DNA from: Sva-07 sp963710625
GTDB lineage: Bacteria; Actinomycetota; Acidimicrobiia; Acidimicrobiales; Ilumatobacteraceae
Assembly (NCBI GenBank): GCA_963710625.1
Contig: CAVQBG010000026.1
Location: 248,001 to 312,000 of the forward strand
Length of the DNA stretch: 64,000 nt
Direction: 5' to 3'
Numbering within the stretch: the first letter of the stretch is position 1; every line of letters starts with the position of its first letter. A program made the position numbers and the translations under genes. The notes beneath the pieces were generated by a model. That model had not been told where the DNA came from. It ran no database searches and saw nothing but the letters and a program-made list of their open reading frames with translations. Below are positions 32,850-40,309 of the stretch, one piece after another.

Positions 32850-34934
32850 TCAAGTCCGGCCGGTGAGCTGCTGCTCGACCATCCAGCGGTACATGCGCTC
32901 CTGCGCGTGCGGTTCGAACGAGTCGGTCGGCCCGACCCGCAGCCACGTGTCGTCCGGCTGGAGTTCCCACGCGACGATGTCGTCGGCGAGCGCGAACGCG
33001 AGCGCCTGGTCGAGCGCTGCGGTGTGGCGGACGTGTTCGATCGGCACCATCACCTCGACGCGGCGATTGAGGTTGCGCGGCATCAGGTCGGCGGAGCCGA
33101 TCAGGTACACCTGGTCGGACGTGGCACCGGCGAACCGTTCACCGTGCACGACGTTGCCGTGCCCGAACCGGTAGATCCGGCTGTGCTCCAGGTAGCGGCC
33201 GAGGATGCTGCGCACATGGATGTTCTCCGACAGCCCTGGCACCCCGGCGCGCAGACAACAGATCCCGCGCACCACGATGTCGATGCGGGTCCCCGCCGCG
33301 CTCGCGCGGTACAGCGTCCCGATCAGTTCGTCGTCGGCGATCGAGTTGCACTTGAGCGTGATGTGACCGTCGGGACCGAACGACGCCTCGTGTTCGATCA
33401 GGTCGACGAGTTGCCGGCGCAGGTCGCGAGGCGCGACCAGCAGATTGCGGTAGTCGTCGGATCGGCTGTAGCCGGTGAGGTGGTTGAAGAGTTGGGCGGC
33501 GTCGTCGCCGATGTCGGGCGAGCAGGTGAGCACCCCGAGGTCCTCGTAGATCCGAGCGGTCTTCGCGTTGTAGTTGCCCGTACCGATGTGGACGTAGCGG
33601 CGGAGCTGGTCGTTGTCGTCGCGGACGACGAGCGCGACTTTGCTGTGCGTCTTGAGGCCGACCATGCCGTACACGACGTGCACGCCGGACCGTTCGAGCT
33701 GGCGGGCCCATTGGACGTTGTTGGCCTCGTCGAACCGCGCCTTGAGCTCGACGAGCACGGCGACCTGGACACCGCGCTCGGCAGCGCGCATCAGGCTGCG
33801 GATGATCGCGCTGTCGCCCCCGGCGCGGTACAGCGTCATCTTGATCGACTGGACCTTCGGATCGTCGGCCGCCTGCGAGATGAACGCCTCGACGCTGCTC
33901 GCGAAGCTCTCGTAGGGGTGGTGCAGCATGATCGCCCGGTGGCGGATGACGTCGAAGATCGGACGGTCGGTCTCCTCGGCCGCGATGATCCGTCCGGCGG
34001 TGACCGGCGGCCAGGCCTCGTCCTTGAGGTCGGGACGGTCGAGGTCGAGCAGTTGCCAGAGGCAGCTCAGGTCGAGCGGCGCGCGGTGGAAGGTGACGTC
34101 GTCCATCGTGAGGTCGAGCTCGCGCACGAGCAGTTCGAGCACCTCCGCGCCGATGTCGTGGGACACCTCGAGTCGCACCGCCTTGTTGAACCGGCGGCGA
34201 CGCAGCTCCATCTCGACCGCTTCGAGCAGGTCGTCGGCCTCCTCCTCCTCGAGCGTGAGGTCGGCATTGCGACTGACGCGGAACGGGGCCCAGTCCTCCA
34301 CGATCATCCCGACGAAGAGGCGGTCGAGCTTGGCGGCGATCAGCTGTTCGACCGGCAGGAAGCGGCCGGGGGACGGCTCGACCAGACGAGGGAACAGGCG
34401 TGGCACCTTCAGCCGGGCGAAGCGGCGGTCGCCGGTCTCGGGGTCGGCGACGTTGACGGCGAGCGACAATGCGAGGTCGGAGATGTAGGGGAACGGGTGA
34501 CCGGGGTCGACGGCGAGCGGCGTGAGCACGGGGAACACGCGCTCCTCGAACCACTCGTCGAGCACCTCGCGTTCGTCGGGGGTCACGTCGTCCCACGAGA
34601 TGATGTCGACGCCGGCGGCACGGAGTTCGGGCACGAGACCGTCGACGAACACCGTGTCGATGCGATCGATCAACTCGAGCACCCGGTGGTTCACCTCGGC
34701 GAGGGTCTGCGCCGGTGTGCGGCCGTCGGGTGACGGCCGATCGATCGCCGCAACGATCTGGTCCTTCAGCGCGGCGACACGCACCTGGAAGAACTCGTCG
34801 AGGTTGGTGCAGGTGATCGCGCAGAACTTGGCCCGCTCGAGCAACGGGATGCCGGACTCGCCGGCCAACTGCAGCACCCGATCGTCGAACGCCAGCCAGC
34901 TCAGCTCCCGGTTGAGGAATCGGTCGTCAGCCAT
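32850..34934 (-). CDS. ppk1: Polyphosphate kinase 1
   Basis: A 694-residue enzyme that polymerises ATP gamma-phosphate into polyphosphate. NRELSWLAFDDRVLQLA is the N-domain opening and LDEFFQVRVAALK follows. HPYESFASSVEAFISQAADD leads the catalytic core. The autophosphorylated histidine lies in VGLKTHSKVALVVR, and the second HKD-like histidine in the RGICCLRAGVPGLSENIHVRS region. YLIGSADLMPRNLNRRVEV is the conserved C-terminal block. It lies directly upstream of the PHO box and pstS on the same strand, so polyphosphate storage and phosphate uptake are physically linked. Confidence 0.96.
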   Translation of the reverse strand: MADDRFLNRELSWLAFDDRVLQLAGESGIPLLERAKFCAITCTNLDEFFQVRVAALKDQIVAAIDRPSPDGRTPAQTLAEVNHRVLELIDRIDTVFVDGLVPELRAAGVDIISWDDVTPDEREVLDEWFEERVFPVLTPLAVDPGHPFPYISDLALSLAVNVADPETGDRRFARLKVPRLFPRLVEPSPGRFLPVEQLIAAKLDRLFVGMIVEDWAPFRVSRNADLTLEEEEADDLLEAVEMELRRRRFNKAVRLEVSHDIGAEVLELLVRELDLTMDDVTFHRAPLDLSCLWQLLDLDRPDLKDEAWPPVTAGRIIAAEETDRPIFDVIRHRAIMLHHPYESFASSVEAFISQAADDPKVQSIKMTLYRAGGDSAIIRSLMRAAERGVQVAVLVELKARFDEANNVQWARQLERSGVHVVYGMVGLKTHSKVALVVRDDNDQLRRYVHIGTGNYNAKTARIYEDLGVLTCSPDIGDDAAQLFNHLTGYSRSDDYRNLLVAPRDLRRQLVDLIEHEASFGPDGHITLKCNSIADDELIGTLYRASAAGTRIDIVVRGICCLRAGVPGLSENIHVRSILGRYLEHSRIYRFGHGNVVHGERFAGATSDQVYLIGSADLMPRNLNRRVEVMVPIEHVRHTAALDQALAFALADDIVAWELQPDDTWLRVGPTDSFEPHAQERMYRWMVEQQLTGRT

Positions 34935-34973
34935 CGCGCCGGCTCCGTCCGTGCGCCGCTGTCGGCTCGGCGA

Positions 34974-35240
34974 TCAGGCCGAATCCTCGGCGTAGCCGAG
35001 GTCCCACTCGATCGAGATCAGTTCTCGCTCGGCATCACGCACGATGCGCTCACGGTTCCGTCGGAACTGTGGATCGTCGCGCGGCAGCAGCACGAGGCGG
35101 GCGAGCACACGGGCCCGGAACTCGTCGAGCGCCTGCCGGTCGCCCCAGTCGCCGTAGACCTCCCAGTGCGGTGCGACCGGGCCGTGGTACACGATGCGGG
35201 CGTGCGCACGGGGCGCCTGGGGCTCGGCGAGATCGGTCAT
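34974..35240 (-). CDS. Small conserved-looking hypothetical protein upstream of ppk1
   Basis: An 88-residue soluble protein that I do not recognise. It has an aromatic patch VYHGPVAPHWEVYGDWGD, then a charged amphipathic helix region DEFRARVLARLVLLPRDDPQFRRNRERI, which reads as a coiled or helical bundle. It ends in an acidic SIEWDLGYAEDSA tail. There is no signal peptide or membrane segment. Thirty-nine bases separate it from ppk1 on the same strand, so co-transcription and a link to polyphosphate are plausible but unproven. Confidence 0.65.
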   Translation of the reverse strand: MTDLAEPQAPRAHARIVYHGPVAPHWEVYGDWGDRQALDEFRARVLARLVLLPRDDPQFRRNRERIVRDAERELISIEWDLGYAEDSA

Positions 35241-35248
35241 GGGGGACG

Positions 35249-35254
35249 ACTCTA
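35249..35254 (-). promoter_or_regulatory. Putative leaderless -10 of the 34974-35240 gene
   Basis: TAGAGT on the minus strand, eight bases before the ATG at 35240; it may also drive ppk1. Confidence 0.4.
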
Positions 35255-35364
35255 GCGGCGAGGTGCGATGTGTGCGAGATCTCGGCTCGTCATCGGTGGG
35301 GTGCCGGCACGGTCGCGCTCACGTCCTCGAGGCGAGACGACAGAGCTGGCATTCTCATTACAGA

Positions 35365-35375
35365 TACGTTACGAT
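35365..35375 (+). promoter_or_regulatory. Putative -10 of whiB (overlapping TACGTT and TACGAT)
   Basis: TACGTT at 35365-35370 and TACGAT at 35370-35375 overlap in the only A/T-rich patch upstream. Either predicts a leader of roughly 200 bases, in contrast to the leaderless genes nearby. Confidence 0.4.
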
Positions 35376-35545
35376 TCGGGTTCGAGATCGCAACAAGCAA
35401 CCAGGTGGGAACCAACCCGGCGCACCCGACGTCCAATCACCGTACGAATCGCCACCGACTCACGAAACACACCACTCCACACCGAACTCTCACCTCCCGC
35501 ACACCCCCATCACAACGTCTCCACCGACGCTCTCACCACGACGAG

Positions 35546-35565
35546 GACCGGCGCCCGCGCCGGTC
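35546..35565 (+). promoter_or_regulatory. RNA hairpin adjoining the whiB ribosome-binding site
   Basis: GACCGGCG-CCCG-CGCCGGTC is a perfect 8-bp stem with a four-base loop. It ends five bases before the AGAAAGG ribosome site (35571-35577) and 18 bases before the ATG. Confidence 0.55.
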
Positions 35566-35583
35566 TCCGAAGAAAGGCCCCCA

Positions 35584-35907
35584 ATGATCTCCCGAAAGCG
35601 CACCTCCACCACGCTCACCGTCTCCGCCGAACGACCGGCGGAACTCGGGAACGCCCCGCACGACCCCGACTCGGTCACGGCATGGATGGCACAGGGCAAC
35701 TGCCGGCTGCACCCGCCGGCCACCTTCTTCCCGAGCGATGGCGTCGGCGTCGACCGTGCACGCAAGATCTGTCGCGACTGCCCGGTGATCGGCACGTGTC
35801 TGGAGTTCGCGCTCGAGGAGCGCATCGACCACGGGGTGTGGGGCGGCTGCAGCGAGCGAGAGCGTCGCCGCATCCTCAAGCGACGCCGCGTCGACGAGAC
35901 CGTCTGA
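35584..35907 (+). CDS. WhiB-family iron-sulfur transcriptional regulator
   Basis: The protein has 107 residues from the ATG at 35584, with AGAAAGG seven bases upstream. The four cluster cysteines are Cys40, Cys63, Cys66 and Cys72 (CxnCxxCxnC). The GVWGG turn (residues 84-88) is followed by a basic helix SERERRRILKRRR. These proteins bind a 4Fe-4S cluster and the principal sigma factor to control development, redox or stress genes. The N-terminal 35 residues are a basic, low-complexity extension. The long leader suggests post-transcriptional control. Confidence 0.92.
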   Translation: MISRKRTSTTLTVSAERPAELGNAPHDPDSVTAWMAQGNCRLHPPATFFPSDGVGVDRARKICRDCPVIGTCLEFALEERIDHGVWGGCSERERRRILKRRRVDETV

Positions 35908-35976
35908 TCTCACCGCCGCCGAGCCCAGCCCGGTCCGTTCCTGCTCGGTCCGGCGCGCCTCGCGTCGGCGCAGTGA

Positions 35977-36204
35977 CTACTGTCCGCTGGTCGGAGGTGC
36001 CGACGGGGGCGGCGGTGGTGGCGGCGTCGTCTGCGTGGGAGCCGGAGCGGCGGGCGGTGGCGCGGTCTGCGCATCCTCACCCATGCCTTCCTTGAACTCC
36101 TTCTGCGCCTTGCCGAGGTTCTTTGCGAGCTTCGGAAGCTGCGAGCCACCGAAGAGCACGAGAACAACGACCAGGATGATGATCAGTTCGGGGCCACCAG
36201 GCAT
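35977..36204 (-). CDS. tatA: Twin-arginine translocase subunit TatA
   Basis: A 75-residue protein with an N-terminal membrane helix (LIIILVVVLVLFG, residues 7-19). The FGGSQLPKLAKNLGKAQKEF hinge and amphipathic helix of TatA/E proteins follow. A Pro/Ala/Thr-rich tail (PPPAAPAPTQTTPPPPPPP) ends it. TatA oligomers form the export path for folded proteins with TatBC. No tatC is in the window. The gene stands alone and is convergent with the first whiB gene. Confidence 0.92.
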   Translation of the reverse strand: MPGGPELIIILVVVLVLFGGSQLPKLAKNLGKAQKEFKEGMGEDAQTAPPPAAPAPTQTTPPPPPPPSAPPTSGQ

Positions 36205-36210
36205 GCGAAC

Positions 36211-36216
36211 AGGCTA
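36211..36216 (-). promoter_or_regulatory. Putative leaderless -10 of tatA
   Basis: TAGCCT on the minus strand, six bases before the ATG at 36204. Confidence 0.43.
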
Positions 36217-36245
36217 CCCCAACCATCCGCGGCCGTCAGCGCGAC

Positions 36246-36273
36246 CACCGATGTTCGTCGACGAACATCGGTG
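36246..36273. terminator. 28-bp perfect palindrome between tatA and the second whiB
   Basis: CACCGATGTTCGTC (36246-36259) is followed directly by its reverse complement (36260-36273). It begins 11 bases downstream of the stop of the minus-strand whiB gene, so a terminator hairpin is the simplest reading; no T-run follows. Confidence 0.6.
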
Positions 36274-36284
36274 TGCAGATGGGG

Positions 36285-36584
36285 TCACGCGCCGATCGTG
36301 CTCCGTGCGACCTGCGCACGCTGCCGACGGATCCGACGGCGCTCGCGCTCGGACAACCCTCCCCAGATGCCGAACTTCTCGCCGTTCTGCAACGCGAACT
36401 CGAGACAGTCGTGACGCACCTCACACCCCCGACAGACCTCCTTGGCCTCGCGGGTGGACGCGCCACGCTCGGGAAAGAAGAGGTCGGGATCGACACCCAG
36501 ACAGTTGGCGTAGTCGTGCCAGTCCGGGTCGGGTTCGACCGGCGTGGCGCTGACCGTGATGCTGGATGTGGTGATGAACTGCAT
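36285..36584 (-). CDS. WhiB-family iron-sulfur transcriptional regulator
   Basis: The protein has 99 residues from the ATG at 36584, chosen because AGGAGG lies seven bases upstream; a longer reading to 36707 has no ribosome site. Cluster cysteines are Cys28, Cys51, Cys54 and Cys60, with DPDLFFPERG between the first two. FGIWGG (residues 71-76) precedes the basic SERERRRIRRQRA helix. The core is closest in style to the WhiB2/WhmD group that controls division in actinobacteria, though that assignment is only by eye. It lies downstream of the VWA gene but has its own leader. Confidence 0.93.
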   Translation of the reverse strand: MQFITTSSITVSATPVEPDPDWHDYANCLGVDPDLFFPERGASTREAKEVCRGCEVRHDCLEFALQNGEKFGIWGGLSERERRRIRRQRAQVARSTIGA

Positions 36585-36659
36585 GTGAGGACCTCCTGCA
36601 GGCCCGTGGGCAACGTGTAGGGCGCAATCACCCGCCCCCAAACGAATGATCGACAGCGA

Positions 36660-36669
36660 TGTAATTACA
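36660..36669. promoter_or_regulatory. Perfect palindrome TGTAATTACA upstream of the second whiB
   Basis: This ten-base perfect palindrome lies in the A/T-rich part of the 159-base gap between the VWA gene and whiB, about 76 bases before the whiB ATG. It could be an operator or part of the promoter. Confidence 0.35.
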
Positions 36670-36743
36670 GTGGCGTCATTCTGCCATAGCACACACCGGT
36701 TTCGCAAGGGCGGATTTCTCGGATTCGCGCGGAACGCGCGAAG

Positions 36744-38756
36744 TCAGCCGGCGCGGCGGCCGCGGGCCGCGAGGGCTCGCTTGCCCTCCATGAAGTCGAC
36801 CAGCACGTAATCGCCGAGATGTTCCGGCGTCGTGAAGAACGCACGACCTCGGTTGATCTGGGTCATCTGCTCGATGAAGGCCCGCAACGACCCGTCGGCG
36901 CCGAGCCCGAACGTGTTGATGCGGATCTGTTCCTTCGTGCACCGAACGACCTCACGCAGCGTGGCCTCGACGGTTTCGCGTACGGGCGGATAGTTGAAGA
37001 ACGGCATCCCGTTGTCCATGATGTGCGCCGTCGGCTCACCGTCGGTGATCATGATGATCTGTTTCGTGCCCGACTCCCTGGCGAGCAGCTTGCGCGCCAG
37101 GGTGAAGCCGTGGTGCATGTTCGTGCCGTACACGAAGTCCCACGACACCTCCGGCAACTGCTCGGCCGTGAGGATCCGTGCCGTCTCGGAGAATCCGACG
37201 ATCCCGAGATAGTCCCGCGGGAACTGCGACGTGATCAGGCTGTGCAGCGCCATCGCCACCTTCTTGGCGGGCAGGAAGTTGTCGCGCATCGGCATCGACA
37301 GCGACAGGTCGAGCATCAGGACCGTCGACGACCTCGTGAGGTGCTCGGTGCGCTCGATCTCGAAGTCGGCCGGGTCGAGTTGGATCGGCGTACCACCTCC
37401 GCTGCGGGCGAGCGCGTTGCGAATCGTCCGGTTGAGATCGAGTTGGAACGGGTCACCGTATTCGTAGGGCTTCGTGTCGTACGTACGCTCGTGGCCCTGA
37501 CCGAGGTTCGACGTCTGGTGCTGGCCGACCGTGTCCTTCGCCAACTTCGAGAACAGGTCGCGCAGGGCGTTCGAGCCGATCTTGCGCAGCCCCTTCGGCG
37601 TCATCTCGAGACGCCCCTCCTTCTGCTCGATCAGCCCCGCCTCCTCGAGCATCTTGGTGAGTTCGGCCAACCGTTCGAGTGACCTCGCCGCATCCTCACC
37701 GAGCAGGTCACGGACCCGGTCCATGTCGGCCTCGGCGAGCGCTCCGGGGCTCGAGGCGTTCCGCAGCAGGTTCTCCAACTGGTCGAGGTCGCCCATGTCC
37801 TGCATGGCCTGCATGGCCTGCTGGAACCCCATGGGGTCCTGACCCTCGAAGTCGTAGCCCTGGTTCCAGTTCATCTGGGGGAACATCTGCTGCAGGTTCC
37901 CCGACAGCTGCTGCATCTGCCACTGCAGGTCCATGTCCTCCAGCAGCTGGTCGGACAGCTGTTGGAGCTGCGCCCGCTGTTCGGGCGTCATCGAGTTCAT
38001 CATCGCCTGCATCGCAGCCATCCGCTTGGCCATCTGTTCGAGCAGTTCCTCGACGGTCTCGGGATTCTCGGGGAAGAAGTCGCCGTACTCCTCCATGAAC
38101 TCCTCGAAGCCCGGATCGTCGCCCCGCTGGTGCTTCTCGAGCATCTCGTTGAGGGCCGCCATCATGTCCTTCATGCGGGCCATGTCCTCGGGTGTCATGT
38201 TCTGCATCGCACCCGACATCTGGTCGACCATCTGCTGCATCAGCTGCTCTCGCAGCTTGTCCATCAACTGGTCGAATCGTTGCTTCGCCTCCTTCGACTC
38301 GAAGTGGTAGGCGTCGAGCTCACGAACCTTGCCCGCGAGGTCGTCGGGCATCAGGTCGAGCCGCATGTTGCGCTCGTCGGCGGCGGCTTGCGCGTTGTCG
38401 GCGCGCCGCTCGTCGCCCGAGTTCAGGGCCTCCCGTCGAGCGTTGTCGATCGCGTGGCGCTCCTCGTCGATGATGTCGTCGAGTTCGGCCTTGATCTCGT
38501 CGTACACCCCACCGAGATCGGAGTTCTCAAGCCGCTGCTGACGCTCCTGGCGGAGCTGTTCGAGCAGCTCGCGGATCCCCTGGAGTTCCTCGCCGTTGCG
38601 GTCGCGCAGGCCCTCCTGCATCATCCGGCGCAGGGCGGCGTTCACGTCGCCGTGATAGAGCAGTTCGTCGGTCAGCTCGTCGAACGCCGCGTCCGCATCG
38701 AACTCGAAACCGGTCTGCGTGCCGTCCCAACGCGAGTACCTGAACCGCTTCGCCAT
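36744..38756 (-). CDS. VWA-domain protein with a Met/Gln-rich helical region
   Basis: A 670-residue cytosolic protein. Residues 1-170 are helical and charged, and about 165-330 are strongly enriched in Met, Gln, Glu and Leu. A helical linker (340-410) leads to the von Willebrand A domain (about 475-650) with a complete MIDAS start DLSLS (483-487), TNMHHGFTLARKLL and ITDGEP. Such proteins typically work with MoxR-type AAA+ ATPases as metal-insertion or protein-remodelling chaperones. The matching ATPase is encoded 1.5 kb away on the same strand (40310-41752), separated by two plus-strand genes. Confidence 0.88.
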   Translation of the reverse strand: MAKRFRYSRWDGTQTGFEFDADAAFDELTDELLYHGDVNAALRRMMQEGLRDRNGEELQGIRELLEQLRQERQQRLENSDLGGVYDEIKAELDDIIDEERHAIDNARREALNSGDERRADNAQAAADERNMRLDLMPDDLAGKVRELDAYHFESKEAKQRFDQLMDKLREQLMQQMVDQMSGAMQNMTPEDMARMKDMMAALNEMLEKHQRGDDPGFEEFMEEYGDFFPENPETVEELLEQMAKRMAAMQAMMNSMTPEQRAQLQQLSDQLLEDMDLQWQMQQLSGNLQQMFPQMNWNQGYDFEGQDPMGFQQAMQAMQDMGDLDQLENLLRNASSPGALAEADMDRVRDLLGEDAARSLERLAELTKMLEEAGLIEQKEGRLEMTPKGLRKIGSNALRDLFSKLAKDTVGQHQTSNLGQGHERTYDTKPYEYGDPFQLDLNRTIRNALARSGGGTPIQLDPADFEIERTEHLTRSSTVLMLDLSLSMPMRDNFLPAKKVAMALHSLITSQFPRDYLGIVGFSETARILTAEQLPEVSWDFVYGTNMHHGFTLARKLLARESGTKQIIMITDGEPTAHIMDNGMPFFNYPPVRETVEATLREVVRCTKEQIRINTFGLGADGSLRAFIEQMTQINRGRAFFTTPEHLGDYVLVDFMEGKRALAARGRRAG

Positions 38757-38762
38757 GACGGG

Positions 38763-38768
38763 AACTTA
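38763..38768 (-). promoter_or_regulatory. Putative leaderless -10 of the VWA gene
   Basis: TAAGTT on the minus strand, six bases before the ATG at 38756. Confidence 0.43.
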
Positions 38769-38802
38769 ACGGGTTGTCCGCTCCTTCGCCGTTCGGAGCC
38801 AA

Positions 38803-38808
38803 TATCAT
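38803..38808 (+). promoter_or_regulatory. Putative leaderless -10 of the cyclase-domain gene
   Basis: TATCAT, eight bases before the ATG at 38817. The two divergent -10 candidates of this 60-base gap are 34 bases apart. Confidence 0.45.
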
Positions 38809-38816
38809 CGACAGTC

Positions 38817-39362
38817 ATGCGTGTCCCCCGCACGTTCGTGTTCGTCGACCTGTCCGGATTCACGAACTACACCGCTGCATTCGGCGACGACGCCGCGGGC
38901 CGCGTCCTCAGCACCTTCCGCGGCATCGTGCGAGCGGTGGCGTCCGACCGCGGTGTCCGCATCGCCAAGTGGCTCGGCGACGGCTGCATGATCGTGGCCG
39001 TCGAACAACGCGACGCCGTCGAGTTCGTCCTCGACCTGGAAGCACGCGCCACCGACGTCTGCGCCCCGCTCACGGTTCGCGCCGGGCTGGCCACCGGTCC
39101 TGCCCTGCTCTTCGAGGGTGACGACTACATCGGCTCAGCGGTCAACATGGCGGCGCGGCTCTGCGACTTCGCGAAGGGCGTCGAGGTGCTCATGCCGACG
39201 ATGCAGCTCGAGCGACTCCCCGAAGGGATCCGCGCACTCCCCCACGGCGAGGTGGAACTCCGTGGGTTCCCCGGTCCGATCGACGTGGTCGAGCTCGTGG
39301 GCACGCCCCAGCTGGCGAGTGTCGATGCTGCCGATCTGTGGACGCGCAGCCCGTTCATCTGA
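38817..39362 (+). CDS. Class III adenylate/guanylate cyclase-domain protein
   Basis: A 181-residue protein made almost entirely of one cyclase homology domain. FVFVDLSGFTNYTAAFGDD provides the first metal aspartate and AKWLGDGCMIVA the second, with the base-selecting lysine before it. DDYIGSAVNMAARLCDFAKG contains the transition-state Asn/Arg region (VNxAAR). All catalytic positions appear present, so it may make cAMP, though stand-alone homologues can be regulatory only. It forms homodimers in known examples. It is divergent from the VWA gene and 37 bases upstream of the GH1-like gene. Confidence 0.87.
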   Translation: MRVPRTFVFVDLSGFTNYTAAFGDDAAGRVLSTFRGIVRAVASDRGVRIAKWLGDGCMIVAVEQRDAVEFVLDLEARATDVCAPLTVRAGLATGPALLFEGDDYIGSAVNMAARLCDFAKGVEVLMPTMQLERLPEGIRALPHGEVELRGFPGPIDVVELVGTPQLASVDAADLWTRSPFI

Positions 39363-39399
39363 TCGCTCCCTCCGCCCGATCGACCGCACCGAGACCGCC

Positions 39400-40287
39400 A
39401 TGCCGTTCCGCCGGGGCACCGCCCTCCCCACGTCGACCACGCTCGGTTACGCCGACGGCTCCGACCTCGGCCCGACCGCCGGCAACGGATTCTTCACGCG
39501 TTGGCCCGACGACCTCGCCAGGTTGCAGGAGTTGGGCGTCACCGACGTCCGCTTGACACTCGACTGGGCGCGCCTCCAACCAGCACCCGATCGCTTCGAC
39601 GACGGCTGGGCCGAACGGTTCGGACAGATGATCACCGCCGCCGACGCGATCGGACTGCGGGTGTGGGCAACGCTCCACGACGGATCGATCCCTCGGTGGT
39701 TCGACAACGAAGGCGGGCTCGGCAACGACGAGGCGTTCACCCGCTGGTGGCCACGGTGGGTCGAACTCGCCGCCGAGGAGTTCGGCGACGGCGTCCGCGG
39801 CTGGGTGCCGTTCGCCGAGATCCCGGTCGACGCGCCGACGCAGCCGTGGTGTGACACGTGGGGCATCCTCGCCGGAGTCCACCCGGTGGTCGCATCGCTC
39901 GGCCCCGACGACGAGACGTTCGAGCGGTACGACGGCTCCCTCGACGCCCTCGGGCTGGTCCTCCCCGCCGACTGGGAACGAGACGGAGCGGTCGGCGATC
40001 GCGAACTCGACGCGGCGACGGAACACTGGGGGCGCCGGCTGCGCGATGCTGCCGACGCCGTCGACACCCCGGTCGTCGTATCGCAGTTCTCCCCATGTCA
40101 CGACGACGCCGACACCGCCGGCGAGATCGTCGGACGACTGATCGACTCACTCGACGACGCGATCGACGACGGAGTGCGCCTCGACGTGTGCTTCCTCGAG
40201 CCGGGCATCTCGGCGGCCGACTCACCGGGAGGCCTGCTCGACGGCGACCGCTCCCCCACGCCCGCCGCCGAGCGGTACCTCGCCTGA
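39400..40287 (+). CDS. Reduced GH1-like (beta/alpha)8 protein
   Basis: A 295-residue protein that resembles the N-terminal two thirds of family 1 glycosidases: VTDVRLTLDWARLQPAPD (cf. FRFSISWsRi-P), VWATLHDGSIPRWFDNEGG (the TLxHxDxP-W region) and EEFGDGVRGWVPFAEIPVDA. The last segment sits where the acid/base TxNEP occurs and keeps the glutamate but not the motif. The nucleophile region ENG reads CFLEPG. The usual length is about 450. Active glycosidase function is uncertain; a sugar-binding or altered enzyme is possible. It probably shares a transcript with the cyclase gene. Confidence 0.78.
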   Translation: MPFRRGTALPTSTTLGYADGSDLGPTAGNGFFTRWPDDLARLQELGVTDVRLTLDWARLQPAPDRFDDGWAERFGQMITAADAIGLRVWATLHDGSIPRWFDNEGGLGNDEAFTRWWPRWVELAAEEFGDGVRGWVPFAEIPVDAPTQPWCDTWGILAGVHPVVASLGPDDETFERYDGSLDALGLVLPADWERDGAVGDRELDAATEHWGRRLRDAADAVDTPVVVSQFSPCHDDADTAGEIVGRLIDSLDDAIDDGVRLDVCFLEPGISAADSPGGLLDGDRSPTPAAERYLA

Positions 40288-40309
40288 GCCCCGTCGAGGG
40301 GCCGAGCCG

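Larger units (their letters stand above)
35241..35583 (+). other. Non-coding region: divergent promoters and a long whiB leader
   Basis: No gene is supported here. After the minus-strand promoter at 35249 the region holds an A/T-richer patch (35351-35375). About 200 bases of unusually G-poor, C/A-rich sequence follow (about 35440-35530), then a GC hairpin just before the whiB ribosome site. Open frames reading through it from 35194 lack support as an extension of WhiB. Confidence 0.6.

Noticed and set aside
35194..35583. WhiB frame extended upstream through the leader
   Set aside because: The translation is low-complexity and repetitive (Thr/His/Pro), the region is G-poor and contains promoter-like hexamers, and the ATG at 35584 has its own ribosome site.
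36585..36707. Longer reading of the second whiB from 36707
   Set aside because: The added 41 residues lack WhiB similarity, and AGGAGG lies seven bases before the ATG at 36584.
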